Of a stretch of 8,011 nt of DNA, positions 1 through 5,614 are shown one piece after another; the first letter of the stretch is position 1, and the number at the start of each line of letters is the position of its first letter. The DNA lies in assembly GCA_001828445.1 (NCBI GenBank), contig MHYJ01000104.1:1-8011 (forward strand), in the 5' to 3' direction. The stretch is from Planctomycetes bacterium RBG_16_43_13 (GTDB taxonomy: Bacteria > Planctomycetota > MHYJ01). The translations under genes and the position numbers were made by a program. The notes beneath the pieces are model-generated. The model saw nothing but the letters and a program-made list of their open reading frames with translations, searched no databases and had not been told where the DNA came from.

Positions 1-535
1 TAGAACGGGTCATAACCACTGTGATACCAATTGCCTCAAGCTTATCTTTTAATTTGAGAGATACATCAAGATTTACATCCTTTTCATAGATGCCGTTTTT
101 ACTCTTATTTATATCGTGAACGCCGCCGTGGCCTGGGTCTATAACTACCTTAAAATTGCCTTTAGGTATGATACGCTCCTCTGGATTTATTGCAACATCG
201 GACGCCTTGTTCTCCATTACATCAAATATATCTGAGGTAACGAAAACCCTACCATTCTTCACACTAACTGCTTCCTTGAGCATATACGTCCTATCGTTTA
301 ATACTACACCACGAACACCAACAGCTAAGATTACTTCCCTACCATTGCCGGTAAGTATTATCCTACCGGTTACAGCATCATTCTGCCTGTCTAAATTATA
401 TTTATGCTGAATCTCTTCTAAAGGGATATAGTTAGCACTGCTCTTATCAGACGGGTTATTAAGCTGAGGAGTAGATACACAGCCACAGATAACAACTGCT
501 ATTACTATTACAACTGCTACTGAAAATCTAACCAT
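1..535 (-). CDS. N-acetylmuramoyl-L-alanine amidase (Amidase_3), putative lipoprotein, 3' end outside window
   Basis: The first 178 codons are present and the gene runs off the left edge. ATG at 533-535 is preceded by AGGAGG four nt upstream. Residues 1-18 form a signal sequence with a very hydrophobic core, followed by Cys19 in the context I-C-G-C, a plausible but slightly atypical lipobox. Residues about 45-105 are beta-rich and resemble the copper-amine-oxidase-N-terminal-like domain often found before cell-wall amidases. From residue 128 the zinc amidase catalytic domain begins: KVVIDPGHGG has the first zinc ligand His136, GIYEKDVNL has Glu151 as the second, and the strand ending VVMTRS matches the family's V.(M/L)TR segment. 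Such enzymes cleave the bond between N-acetylmuramate and L-alanine in peptidoglycan; the lipobox suggests membrane anchoring in the periplasm. It lies 15 nt after the exported-protein gene, so the two are probably cotranscribed. The family call is confident; the physiological role (division, remodelling, sporulation-like) is not visible. Confidence 0.88.
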   Translation of the reverse strand, partial: MVRFSVAVVIVIAVVICGCVSTPQLNNPSDKSSANYIPLEEIQHKYNLDRQNDAVTGRIILTGNGREVILAVGVRGVVLNDRTYMLKEAVSVKNGRVFVTSDIFDVMENKASDVAINPEERIIPKGNFKVVIDPGHGGVHDINKSKNGIYEKDVNLDVSLKLKDKLEAIGITVVMTRS

Positions 536-550
536 ATGTCCTCCTAAAAA

Positions 551-1816
551 TTATTTTAACGCTTCTTCCTTGCTAACTGCCTTTATTATAATCGGACTAT
601 TGGCTGTGCTTTCTTTTATCATATTTCTGTCTGAATCATATAAGATTGTTATGCTCTGCTTCCTGTCTCGCTTAGAATAGACGAGATAGACGTCCTTCTT
701 AAGCTCGTCAGACCAGTCCTTACCAGCAACCTCAAGAAAGTCAATGCTTGGTGAATTCTCTGCCATATACAGATATTTTATAAGATAATCTTTTTTAGAA
801 GGTGTTAGTAATATCTTCCTAAACAGTTCAGCCGCATCTGTAAACAGAATGCCATTGCTTACCTTAATAGTTATATCGTCCTGTTCGCCGTTTATATTTC
901 TGTGTAGTGCCGCCTCACCCCTCCCCATTTCGCCAGATAGTTTATTTACGAGCTTATTGCCATCCTTTAATGTTATAGTTTCTTCACGCTCTACCTTCTG
1001 CGTCTTGAAATCGAAAGAGAAGCTACCTTTCGTGATAGTCCTTGAATCGCCACCTCCCCCTGCATCTACAAACAGTTCCGTCTCTACCAAATAACCCTTC
1101 TTGCTACTAACTTCTGCTTCAGTCGTTTTATGATGATAGTAACCAATTTTACTTTCGCCGTTTTTAGCAACAAAACATATAGCATACCAATTCTCAGAAA
1201 ACAGTTCTTTGTTCACGTTAGTTAAAGCATTCAATATCTGCAATGTATTATCCTGCGCCTTCGCTTCAACATCTGTGAGCTTCAGCACCTCTATAGCAAA
1301 TGTGGCTACAGCATCGTTATATACCTTTACAAGTTTATCATAGTCAGCTTTTTCGAATGTTATATCCAAAGAGTAAAATACCATTGGGCTTTTTGATACT
1401 ACGGTCTGTATCAATCCTCTCTCCTTGTCGCCCACTTTATATTCTATCGCTATCTGAAATGCCTTTAAGTTAGACACTGTTAATTCCTTCTCTGAGATTG
1501 TCTTTAGGTCTCTATACGCCTCTTTGTTGAAATCCTTCAGCTTTTTGATATAGCTGTTTAACGTAATCGGCGTTTGTGCCTTTGCATAGATTATATTAAA
1601 CTCCACAGATGAGGATGCCGAATCCTTTGGTTTAAACGTTACCACCGTTGCTCCCTGCCCTGCTACTCCTGTCCACTCTTCAGGCGGCTGTATCGAGAAA
1701 CCATAGTCGGTATTCACATACCGATTGTTATTGTTACTAACCTGTGACATAACTATCACAGGTAACAAAATCAGAAGTAACCAGACGAGTGCCAACATTT
1801 TCATAACTTTACTCAC
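551..1816 (-). CDS. Exported protein of unknown function with PsbP-like N-terminal region
   Basis: 421 residues. The GTG start is chosen because AAGGAGGT (1823-1830) sits six nt upstream; the in-frame ATG codons at residues 5 and 7 are too far from it. Residues 1-24 are a signal peptide: lysines at 3 and 6, hydrophobic core 8-22, and a V-M-S/Q site that suits signal peptidase I near residue 24. Residues about 33-175 start with YVNTDYGFSIQPPEEW and end in a FAIE strand, the pattern of PsbP-like/DUF1795-type domains found in many exported bacterial proteins. I do not recognise residues about 185-421. They look like alternating beta strands, include GGGG at about 254-257, and contain no membrane segment or catalytic motif I can name. 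It follows the tmRNA gene by 36 nt and precedes the amidase by 15 nt, so a periplasmic envelope role is likely by context only. Confidence 0.85.
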   Translation of the reverse strand: MSKVMKMLALVWLLLILLPVIVMSQVSNNNNRYVNTDYGFSIQPPEEWTGVAGQGATVVTFKPKDSASSSVEFNIIYAKAQTPITLNSYIKKLKDFNKEAYRDLKTISEKELTVSNLKAFQIAIEYKVGDKERGLIQTVVSKSPMVFYSLDITFEKADYDKLVKVYNDAVATFAIEVLKLTDVEAKAQDNTLQILNALTNVNKELFSENWYAICFVAKNGESKIGYYHHKTTEAEVSSKKGYLVETELFVDAGGGGDSRTITKGSFSFDFKTQKVEREETITLKDGNKLVNKLSGEMGRGEAALHRNINGEQDDITIKVSNGILFTDAAELFRKILLTPSKKDYLIKYLYMAENSPSIDFLEVAGKDWSDELKKDVYLVYSKRDRKQSITILYDSDRNMIKESTANSPIIIKAVSKEEALK

Positions 1817-1835
1817 TTTAATACCTCCTTATAAA

Positions 1836-1858
1836 ATTATACCACCTATAAATGGTGG
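1836..1858 (-). promoter_or_regulatory. tmRNA 3'-end hairpin followed by a -10-like TATAAT
   Basis: On the minus strand the last CCACC of the tmRNA (1854-1858) can pair with GGTGG (1842-1846) across a 7-nt AT-rich loop. TATAAT follows immediately (1836-1841), then an AT-rich stretch and the ribosome-binding site of the exported-protein gene. The 5-bp stem is weak for an intrinsic terminator. TATAAT is a perfect -10 hexamer, but the -35 position would fall in the GC-rich tmRNA 3' end with no match. Seen: the pairing and the hexamer. Inference: a weak promoter or a processing/termination signal between ssrA and the next gene. Confidence 0.35.
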
Positions 1859-2228
1859 AGGCGGCGGGAATCGAACCCGCGTCCCGTGCTATTTCAGAAG
1901 CGGCATCTACGCACGTATCAGGGTTTTGTTATCGCATCCAGAACTCCACCCTGCAGGATTTTTAGATGCTATCTCTATTTTTAATTCCCTATCTATGCCA
2001 TAGAGAATAGCACAAATTAGGTATCCCGCACTTTTACGTTCGGCTCTGCACCATCCTAACTTTCGTTAGGACTTGCGGGAAGGTAACAGACGAACGTAGC
2101 AGCTTATGCCGCTAGTCTATATGCTGGTCTAGCATTTATATTTTGTGCCAGGTTTTTAGCGAGGCCTCCTGACAACCTCGATGCGCAGCCATCAACCTCC
2201 ACAACTCGGTCGAAACCCTTTCGCCCCC
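1853..2228 (-). ncRNA. ssrA: tmRNA (SsrA), one-piece form
   Basis: 376 nt. It rescues stalled ribosomes together with SmpB: the tRNA-like part accepts alanine and the internal frame tags the unfinished protein for proteolysis. The 5' end GGGGGCG pairs with CGCCUCC before the discriminator A and an encoded CCA, giving a 7-bp acceptor stem. Near the 5' end is the GGGTTTCGAC block typical of tmRNAs. The T arm is GCGGG-TTCGATT-CCCGC. Pseudoknot 1 is visible: CGAGG (2176-2180) pairs with CCTCG (2160-2164), and TGTCAGG (2168-2174) pairs with CCTGGCA (2146-2152). A second pseudoknot pairs TACGTTCG (2091-2098) with CGAACGTA (2035-2042) and TCCCGCA (2074-2080) with TGCGGGA (2024-2030), enclosing a CCTAAC-GAAA-GTTAGG hairpin. 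CTGCGCA near the 5' part can pair with TGCGTAG near the 3' part (helix H2). It lies 30 nt downstream of smpB, a common arrangement. It is the one-piece type, not the permuted two-piece type. Confidence 0.96.
2104..2133 (-). other. tmRNA proteolysis-tag reading frame, predicted tag ARPAYRLAA
   Basis: The frame reads GCT AGA CCA GCA TAT AGA CTA GCG GCA TAA. It ends in Leu-Ala-Ala-stop, the usual degron ending recognised by ClpXP-type proteases. The resume codon GCT at 2131-2133 lies 12 nt after the end of pseudoknot 1, which matches the spacing in E. coli tmRNA. The same frame is open further upstream, back to a GCT that overlaps the 3' strand of pseudoknot 1. That would give an 18-residue tag, but it would place the resume codon inside the pseudoknot and is less likely. 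Confidence 0.85.
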
Positions 2229-2248
2229 TTCAGAAATCAAAGAACTAA

Positions 2249-2254
2249 ATTATA
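2249..2254 (-). promoter_or_regulatory. -10 element TATAAT for ssrA
   Basis: A perfect TATAAT lies directly after the smpB stop codon, 20 nt before the mature tmRNA 5' end. Initiation about 7 nt downstream would give a precursor with a leader of roughly 14 nt for RNase P to remove. I see no good -35 hexamer (the best candidates overlap the smpB 3' end), so this may be a weak promoter or one that adds to read-through from smpB. Confidence 0.5.
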
Positions 2255-2258
2255 TCTA

Positions 2259-2714
2259 CTACCCTTTGGACATTCGACGACGTAAATCCCTATCTGCTTC
2301 TCTCTTCTGTATGCTCTCACGCTTGTCGTATTTCCTCTTGCCCCTCGCAAGGGCTATCTCCACTTTTACAAACCCATCCTTAAAGTAGAGGGAGACGGGC
2401 ACCAGCGTCAATCCCCTCTCTTTCGTCTTGCCTATAATCTTACCTATCTCACGCTTCTTCAGCAATAACTTTCGCTGACGCTTCGGCTCGTGATTGTTAA
2501 GAGCCGAACATTCGTAGGGCGATACATCGGAATTTATCAGCCACACCTCGCCACCGCGCACCCTTGCATACGCCTCATTTATACTAACCTTGCCATTTCG
2601 TATGGACTTGACCTCCGAACCTAAAAGCACTATTCCCGCCTCATATCGCTCCAGCAGTTCATAGTTAAAATGTGCCTTCTTGCTCCTCGCTACAACCTTT
2701 ATACCACTCGTCAT
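2259..2714 (-). CDS. smpB: SsrA-binding protein SmpB
   Basis: 151 residues, the normal family length. SmpB binds the tRNA-like domain of tmRNA and delivers it to stalled ribosomes, where its C-terminal tail fills the empty mRNA channel. Family hallmarks are present: ARSKKAHFNYELLERYEAG (9-27), LxGSEVKSIRNGKVSINEAYARV (31-53), a NxHEPxRxRKLLLKKREI block (73-91), and the basic tail GKRKYDKRESIQKREADRDLRR (125-146). The oligonucleotide-binding beta barrel occupies about 7-125. The ATG start fits the family N-terminus, but there is no Shine-Dalgarno sequence before it. A TATAAT (2726-2731) lies only 11 nt upstream, so transcripts from it would have about a 5-nt leader. The gene starts 19 nt after der and is followed directly by ssrA, its functional partner. 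Confidence 0.96.
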   Translation of the reverse strand: MTSGIKVVARSKKAHFNYELLERYEAGIVLLGSEVKSIRNGKVSINEAYARVRGGEVWLINSDVSPYECSALNNHEPKRQRKLLLKKREIGKIIGKTKERGLTLVPVSLYFKDGFVKVEIALARGKRKYDKRESIQKREADRDLRRRMSKG

Positions 2715-2725
2715 ATTGCATAAAT

Positions 2726-2753
2726 ATTATACGCTATTTTCTATCCAATACAA
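2726..2753 (-). promoter_or_regulatory. Possible smpB promoter giving a near-leaderless mRNA
   Basis: TATAAT at 2726-2731 has a weak -35 candidate TTGTAT at 2748-2753 (16-nt spacer; three of six consensus positions) that overlaps the der 3' end. Initiation about 7 nt after the -10 would leave roughly 5 nt before the smpB ATG. The absence of a Shine-Dalgarno sequence there fits leaderless or A/U-rich-leader initiation. The -10 is clear; the promoter as a whole is an inference. Confidence 0.4.
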
Positions 2754-4068
2754 CCCTGCTCCTCTTGCGAAGTCGTAACTCTATCGGCACCTCACCAAAA
2801 GGTAGTTTCTCCCGCAATTTATTCTCTATAAATCTCCTGTAGTCCTCGCTTATTAGTTCAGGGTCATTTACGAACAGTAAAAACCTGAGCGGCTTTGCTC
2901 CCACCTGCGTGGCATAGAATATCTTCGGCAACCTCGTGCCTTTAGCTGGCGGTGAACGTTTCGCCTTTATTTCCTCTAATACACTATTCAGTCGAGAGGT
3001 CTGTATAGTCATACTCGCCTGCGCCTCAAGCTCATTAGACAACGACAGAATATCCCACACATTCATTGCATTTTTCGCAGACATAATCGTAATGGGTGAA
3101 TACGACAGCCCCGACATTGCCTTATTTATATAGTTCACGAATTCAGACGTCTCCCTCTTGCCCACCAAATCCCACTTGTTCAGGGCTATTATGCAGGGTT
3201 TTCTGCTATCCTCTATAAACTTGGCTATCTTTTTGTCAACCTCTGTTACCTTTTCCGTTACATCCATCATAAATATAACTACGTCCGCACGGTTTATCGC
3301 GCGCTCCGTCCTAAATCTGCTGAATAACTCGACGGAGTCCTCAACCTTTGTCCTCTTTCTCACACCAGCAGTATCTATAACTATATAGCATTTACCATCC
3401 CGCTCAATAGTTACGTCTATAGAATCGCGTGTCGTGCCGGGTTTCTCACTCACTATCACCCGCTCCTCTCCCGCCAGCACATTTATAAACGTTGACTTGC
3501 CTACATTTCGCTTGCCGACAATTGCTATGCTGAGCGATTGTGCCTTGCTCTGAGATTCCTCTTTAGATACGGGAGGCAATAGCACTACCACTTTATCCAT
3601 AAGTTCCGATACGCCCCTCCTATGCAATGCCGAAATCGCCAACGGCTCTCCAAAGCCGAGTGCAAAAAAGTCGCCCTTCCCATATGCTATCTTCTCATTG
3701 TCTGCCTTGTTAGCCGCTAAAATAACATTTTTCTTTTTACCCCGAAGTTTATTCGCTATCTCCTCATCCAATGACGCCATCCCCACTTTCACATCTACCA
3801 GAAATATTATCACACCCGCTTCTTCTATTCCCTGCTCTATCTGTTTATTGACCGCATCATAGAAATCATCGGCGCGTTCCAATCCCACTCCGCCTGTATC
3901 AATTAGTTCAAATTCCCTTCCCTCATATTGCACAAGCGTAGATACCCTATCCCGTGTAACACCAGGCATAGGGTCAACGATAGAGAGCCGCCGCCCTGCC
4001 ATCGCATTAAATAGCGACGACTTCCCTGTATTCTGCCTGCCGACAATTGCGACTACCGATATGCTCAT
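2734..4068 (-). CDS. der: Ribosome-associated GTPase Der (EngA)
   Basis: 444 residues from the chosen ATG at 4066-4068. An in-frame TTG at 4104 would add 12 residues and overlap tyrS by 8 nt. I reject it because family members begin right before the first GTPase strand (MSISVVAIVGR), and AGGG lies 10 nt before the ATG. Der has two tandem GTPase domains and a KH-like C-terminal domain, and acts in assembly of the 50S ribosomal subunit. Domain 1: G1 GRQNTGKS (10-17), switch PGVTRD (35-40), G3 DTGG (57-60), G4 NKAD (120-123), G5 SAL (146-148). Domain 2: G1 GKRNVGKS (185-192), PGTTRD (210-215), G3 DTAG (232-235), G4 NKWD (297-300), G5 SAK (330-332). The KH-like part is about 355-440. G1 of domain 1 has Q and T where most members have P and V, a mild deviation. 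It follows tyrS by 28 nt, probably in the same transcript. Confidence 0.96.
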   Translation of the reverse strand: MSISVVAIVGRQNTGKSSLFNAMAGRRLSIVDPMPGVTRDRVSTLVQYEGREFELIDTGGVGLERADDFYDAVNKQIEQGIEEAGVIIFLVDVKVGMASLDEEIANKLRGKKKNVILAANKADNEKIAYGKGDFFALGFGEPLAISALHRRGVSELMDKVVVLLPPVSKEESQSKAQSLSIAIVGKRNVGKSTFINVLAGEERVIVSEKPGTTRDSIDVTIERDGKCYIVIDTAGVRKRTKVEDSVELFSRFRTERAINRADVVIFMMDVTEKVTEVDKKIAKFIEDSRKPCIIALNKWDLVGKRETSEFVNYINKAMSGLSYSPITIMSAKNAMNVWDILSLSNELEAQASMTIQTSRLNSVLEEIKAKRSPPAKGTRLPKIFYATQVGAKPLRFLLFVNDPELISEDYRRFIENKLREKLPFGEVPIELRLRKRSRVVLDRK

Positions 4069-4096
4069 AAGATTATTTCCCTTTAATAGAAATGTC

Positions 4097-5299
4097 CTAT
4101 ACAACCTTCAGCCGAAAATAGCGATTCTTCTTCCCAATTTTTAGTATAGAATCCTCTTGGATAGATATATTTGCCTTACTATCAGAAATCTTCTCACCGC
4201 CCAACTCTACCCCTCCCTGTTCTATCAAGCGACGGACATCGCTATTTGAGTTCGCCACCTTTGTCATCGCCACGAGTTGAACAATCCAAATCTTTCCATC
4301 CTTCAAATCCGCCTTCTTTATCTCAAGAGTAGGAGTATCCGACGGCACCTCTTTCTTCGACATAACGCTCTCCCATCTGCCTGCGGCTTCGTCTGCATTT
4401 TTCTCACTATGATAATTCGTAACTATCTCGTGTGCCAGACGCTTCTTCGCTGTCATAGGATGTCCAACCAAAAGTTCCTCCACCTCTTTAAGCGGAACAT
4501 TCGTCAAGAGCGTAAAATAATCTTTCATCAGCCCATCCGCTATAGACATCACCTTGCTATACATCTCGAACGTCGGCTCGCTCACGCCGATATGGTTGCC
4601 GTAACTCTTACTCATCTTCTCGACACCATTAGTTCCAAGCAAAAGAGGCATTGTTACGGCAATCTGCGCCTCTTGTCTCATCTCCACCTGCAGCCATCTC
4701 CCTGCCAATAGATTAAAAATTTGGTCGCTCCCGCCGAGTTCTACATCCGCCTTCACCACCACAGAGTCATACGCCTGCATCAGTGGATACATAAACTCGT
4801 GTAAGCCGATGGGCTTGTGATTTTCGAACCGCTGGGCAAAGTCGCGACGCTCAAGTAGAGACGATACAGTCAGCTTACCTGCAAGCCACATTATCTCCGC
4901 AAACGTCAGCGGCTTCAGCCACTCGCTATTCCGCCGTATCTCAACTGTCTCCATATCCAGCACCTTGCCCACCTGCTCTAAATATGTCTTCGCATTCACT
5001 TCCAACTCCTCTACCGAGAGCTGTGGCCGCGTCTTCGTCCTGCCCGACGGGTCGCCTATTAGCCCCGTGAAATCTCCTATTATCAAGACCGCCTTATGCC
5101 CCAAATCCTGAAACTGCCGCAGTTTCCGCAAGACCACCGTATGCCCCAAATGTATGTCAGGGGCGGTGGGGTCAACACCGAGTTTCACGCGGAGCGGCAC
5201 GCCTTTAGCAATCTTCCTCTCCAACTCCTCGAACGTGGTAATATCCACCACTCCACGCCTGAACTCCCCAATCTGTTTCTTCACATCTATCACCTTCAT
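4097..5299 (-). CDS. tyrS: Tyrosyl-tRNA synthetase
   Basis: 400 residues, class I aminoacyl-tRNA synthetase that charges tRNA-Tyr in the cytosol. The Rossmann catalytic domain includes KLGVDPTAPDIHLGHT with the HIGH-type motif at 50-53. It also has the tyrosine-pocket segments YPLMQAYD (171-178) and GGSDQ (189-193), and KMSKS at 228-232. The C-terminal part, about 335-400 (LVAMTKVANSNSDVRRLIEQGGV onwards), is the S4-like RNA-binding domain. Length and the VKLGVDPTAPDxHLGH signature match the shorter TyrZ-like bacterial subgroup. The ATG agrees with the family N-terminus. There is no Shine-Dalgarno sequence; a strong promoter ends eight nt before the ATG, so the mRNA is probably leaderless. 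It is the first gene of the minus-strand block and divergent from the wzc-like gene. Confidence 0.96.
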   Translation of the reverse strand: MKVIDVKKQIGEFRRGVVDITTFEELERKIAKGVPLRVKLGVDPTAPDIHLGHTVVLRKLRQFQDLGHKAVLIIGDFTGLIGDPSGRTKTRPQLSVEELEVNAKTYLEQVGKVLDMETVEIRRNSEWLKPLTFAEIMWLAGKLTVSSLLERRDFAQRFENHKPIGLHEFMYPLMQAYDSVVVKADVELGGSDQIFNLLAGRWLQVEMRQEAQIAVTMPLLLGTNGVEKMSKSYGNHIGVSEPTFEMYSKVMSIADGLMKDYFTLLTNVPLKEVEELLVGHPMTAKKRLAHEIVTNYHSEKNADEAAGRWESVMSKKEVPSDTPTLEIKKADLKDGKIWIVQLVAMTKVANSNSDVRRLIEQGGVELGGEKISDSKANISIQEDSILKIGKKNRYFRLKVV

Positions 5300-5307
5300 A
5301 GAACAAG

Positions 5308-5336
5308 ATTATACAAGTATATGAAACAGCGGTCAA
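5308..5336 (-). promoter_or_regulatory. Sigma70-type promoter of tyrS (leaderless)
   Basis: TTGACC (5331-5336) and TATAAT (5308-5313) are separated by exactly 17 nt, matching 11 of 12 consensus positions. Only 8 nt lie between the -10 box and the tyrS ATG at 5299. Initiation at the usual distance therefore falls at 5301-5299, giving a 5' untranslated region of zero to two nt. Seen: hexamers and spacing. Inference: leaderless transcription, supported by the absence of a Shine-Dalgarno sequence. Confidence 0.75.
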
Positions 5337-5398
5337 ATGTTATAGTCATATGATAATATTTCTCTCCCCTACTCCCCATACCCTAAATCCTATTTCTA

Positions 5399-5409
5399 CA
5401 TTTGCCATT
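5399..5409 (+). repeat. Left arm of 11-bp dispersed inverted repeat CATTTGCCATT
   Basis: CATTTGCCATT at 5399-5409 has an exact reverse-complement copy, AATGGCAAATG, at 5546-5556. The arms enclose 136 nt holding the hairpins of the intergenic region. The left arm also contains the -35 element of the plus-strand promoter. The arms could be the ends of a small non-coding element or part of a scattered CATTTG-rich repeat family. I see no clear target-site duplication. Confidence 0.45.
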
Positions 5410-5431
5410 TGCCTATAAAACCATGTATAAT
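5402..5431 (+). promoter_or_regulatory. Sigma70-type promoter for the wzc-like operon
   Basis: TTGCCA (5402-5407) and TATAAT (5426-5431) are separated by 18 nt, matching 11 of 12 consensus positions. Initiation near 5438 would give a leader of about 177 nt before the wzc-like ATG. It is the best plus-strand promoter in the intergenic region and sits back to back with the tyrS promoter without overlapping it. Confidence 0.6.
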
Positions 5432-5472
5432 TATATAGTAACTCCTGTAAAAAGCCGATAAAATATAAAGTA

Positions 5473-5492
5473 ATCCCGCTACGTAGTGGGAT
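5473..5492 (+). promoter_or_regulatory. Leader hairpin 1 of the wzc-like operon
   Basis: ATCCCGCT (5473-5480) pairs with AGTGGGAT (5485-5492), eight pairs including one G-U, around a four-nt loop. It is the first stable hairpin in the predicted leader RNA. No T-run follows it directly, so it is more likely part of a folded leader or small RNA than a terminator. Confidence 0.55.
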
Positions 5493-5494
5493 AT

Positions 5495-5541
5495 ACACCA
5501 TCTCTCCGTTTGTTTCTACGGAGAGAGAAGTGTGTTTTTTT
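5495..5541 (+). terminator. Terminator-like hairpin with T7 tract in the leader (possible attenuator)
   Basis: TCTCTCCGT (5501-5509) pairs perfectly with ACGGAGAGA (5518-5526) around an 8-nt loop. The stem can be extended past a small internal loop by ACAC (5495-5498) pairing with GTGT (5532-5535), and seven Ts run from 5535 to 5541. No plus-strand gene lies upstream in the window, so it cannot be the terminator of a preceding gene here. Its place between the predicted promoter and the wzc-like gene suggests conditional termination, or the end of a small RNA of about 100 nt. The internal loop makes it a less than ideal intrinsic terminator. Confidence 0.45.
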
Positions 5542-5545
5542 GGAT

Positions 5546-5556
5546 AATGGCAAATG
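5546..5556 (-). repeat. Right arm of 11-bp dispersed inverted repeat
   Basis: AATGGCAAATG is the exact reverse complement of 5399-5409. It begins just after the T tract that ends the terminator-like hairpin, and leads into a second CAAATG/CATTTG-rich stretch. Confidence 0.45.
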
Positions 5557-5564
5557 CCAAAGTC

Positions 5565-5593
5565 CAAATGTCAAATTTGTGATTTGACATTTG
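5565..5593. repeat. Perfect 12-bp inverted repeat before the wzc-like start
   Basis: CAAATGTCAAAT (5565-5576) and ATTTGACATTTG (5582-5593) are exact reverse complements around TTGTG. The right arm ends 21 nt before the wzc-like ATG. It could be an operator for a dimeric regulator, an RNA hairpin controlling translation, or a dispersed repeat unit. The right arm contains TTGACA (5584-5589), but no good -10 lies at the right distance. Confidence 0.7.
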
Positions 5594-5614
5594 AAATTTG
5601 AATTTTAACGTTAT

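Noticed and set aside
1725..2003. 92-codon plus-strand open frame with GGGGNRTRVPCYF
   Set aside because: This is the antisense of the tmRNA 3' tRNA-like end; such frames are typical false genes over tRNA and tmRNA.
4069..4104. Upstream TTG start for der adding 12 residues
   Set aside because: It overlaps tyrS by 8 nt, and family members begin at the strand before GRxNxGKS; the ATG at 4068 fits better.
4277..4711. 144-codon plus-strand open frame inside tyrS
   Set aside because: It is antisense to conserved tyrS sequence including KMSKS, with no ribosome-binding site or known domain.
5438..5541. c-di-GMP riboswitch in the wzc-like leader
   Set aside because: I looked for conserved GEMM-type core elements because of the exopolysaccharide context and found no convincing match; only generic hairpins are supported.
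5399..5556. Insertion sequence or transposon bounded by the 11-bp inverted repeats
   Set aside because: There is no transposase frame between the arms and no clear target duplication, so only a repeat is reported.
5346..5567. 73-codon minus-strand open frame in the divergent intergenic region
   Set aside because: No ribosome-binding site or recognisable domain. It crosses the hairpins, T tract and CATTTG repeats, which explain the sequence better than a protein.
5584..5614. Perfect TTGACA as the -35 of a promoter next to the wzc-like ATG
   Set aside because: No acceptable -10 hexamer at 16-18 nt (the best match is three of six). TTGACA is a by-product of the inverted-repeat arm.
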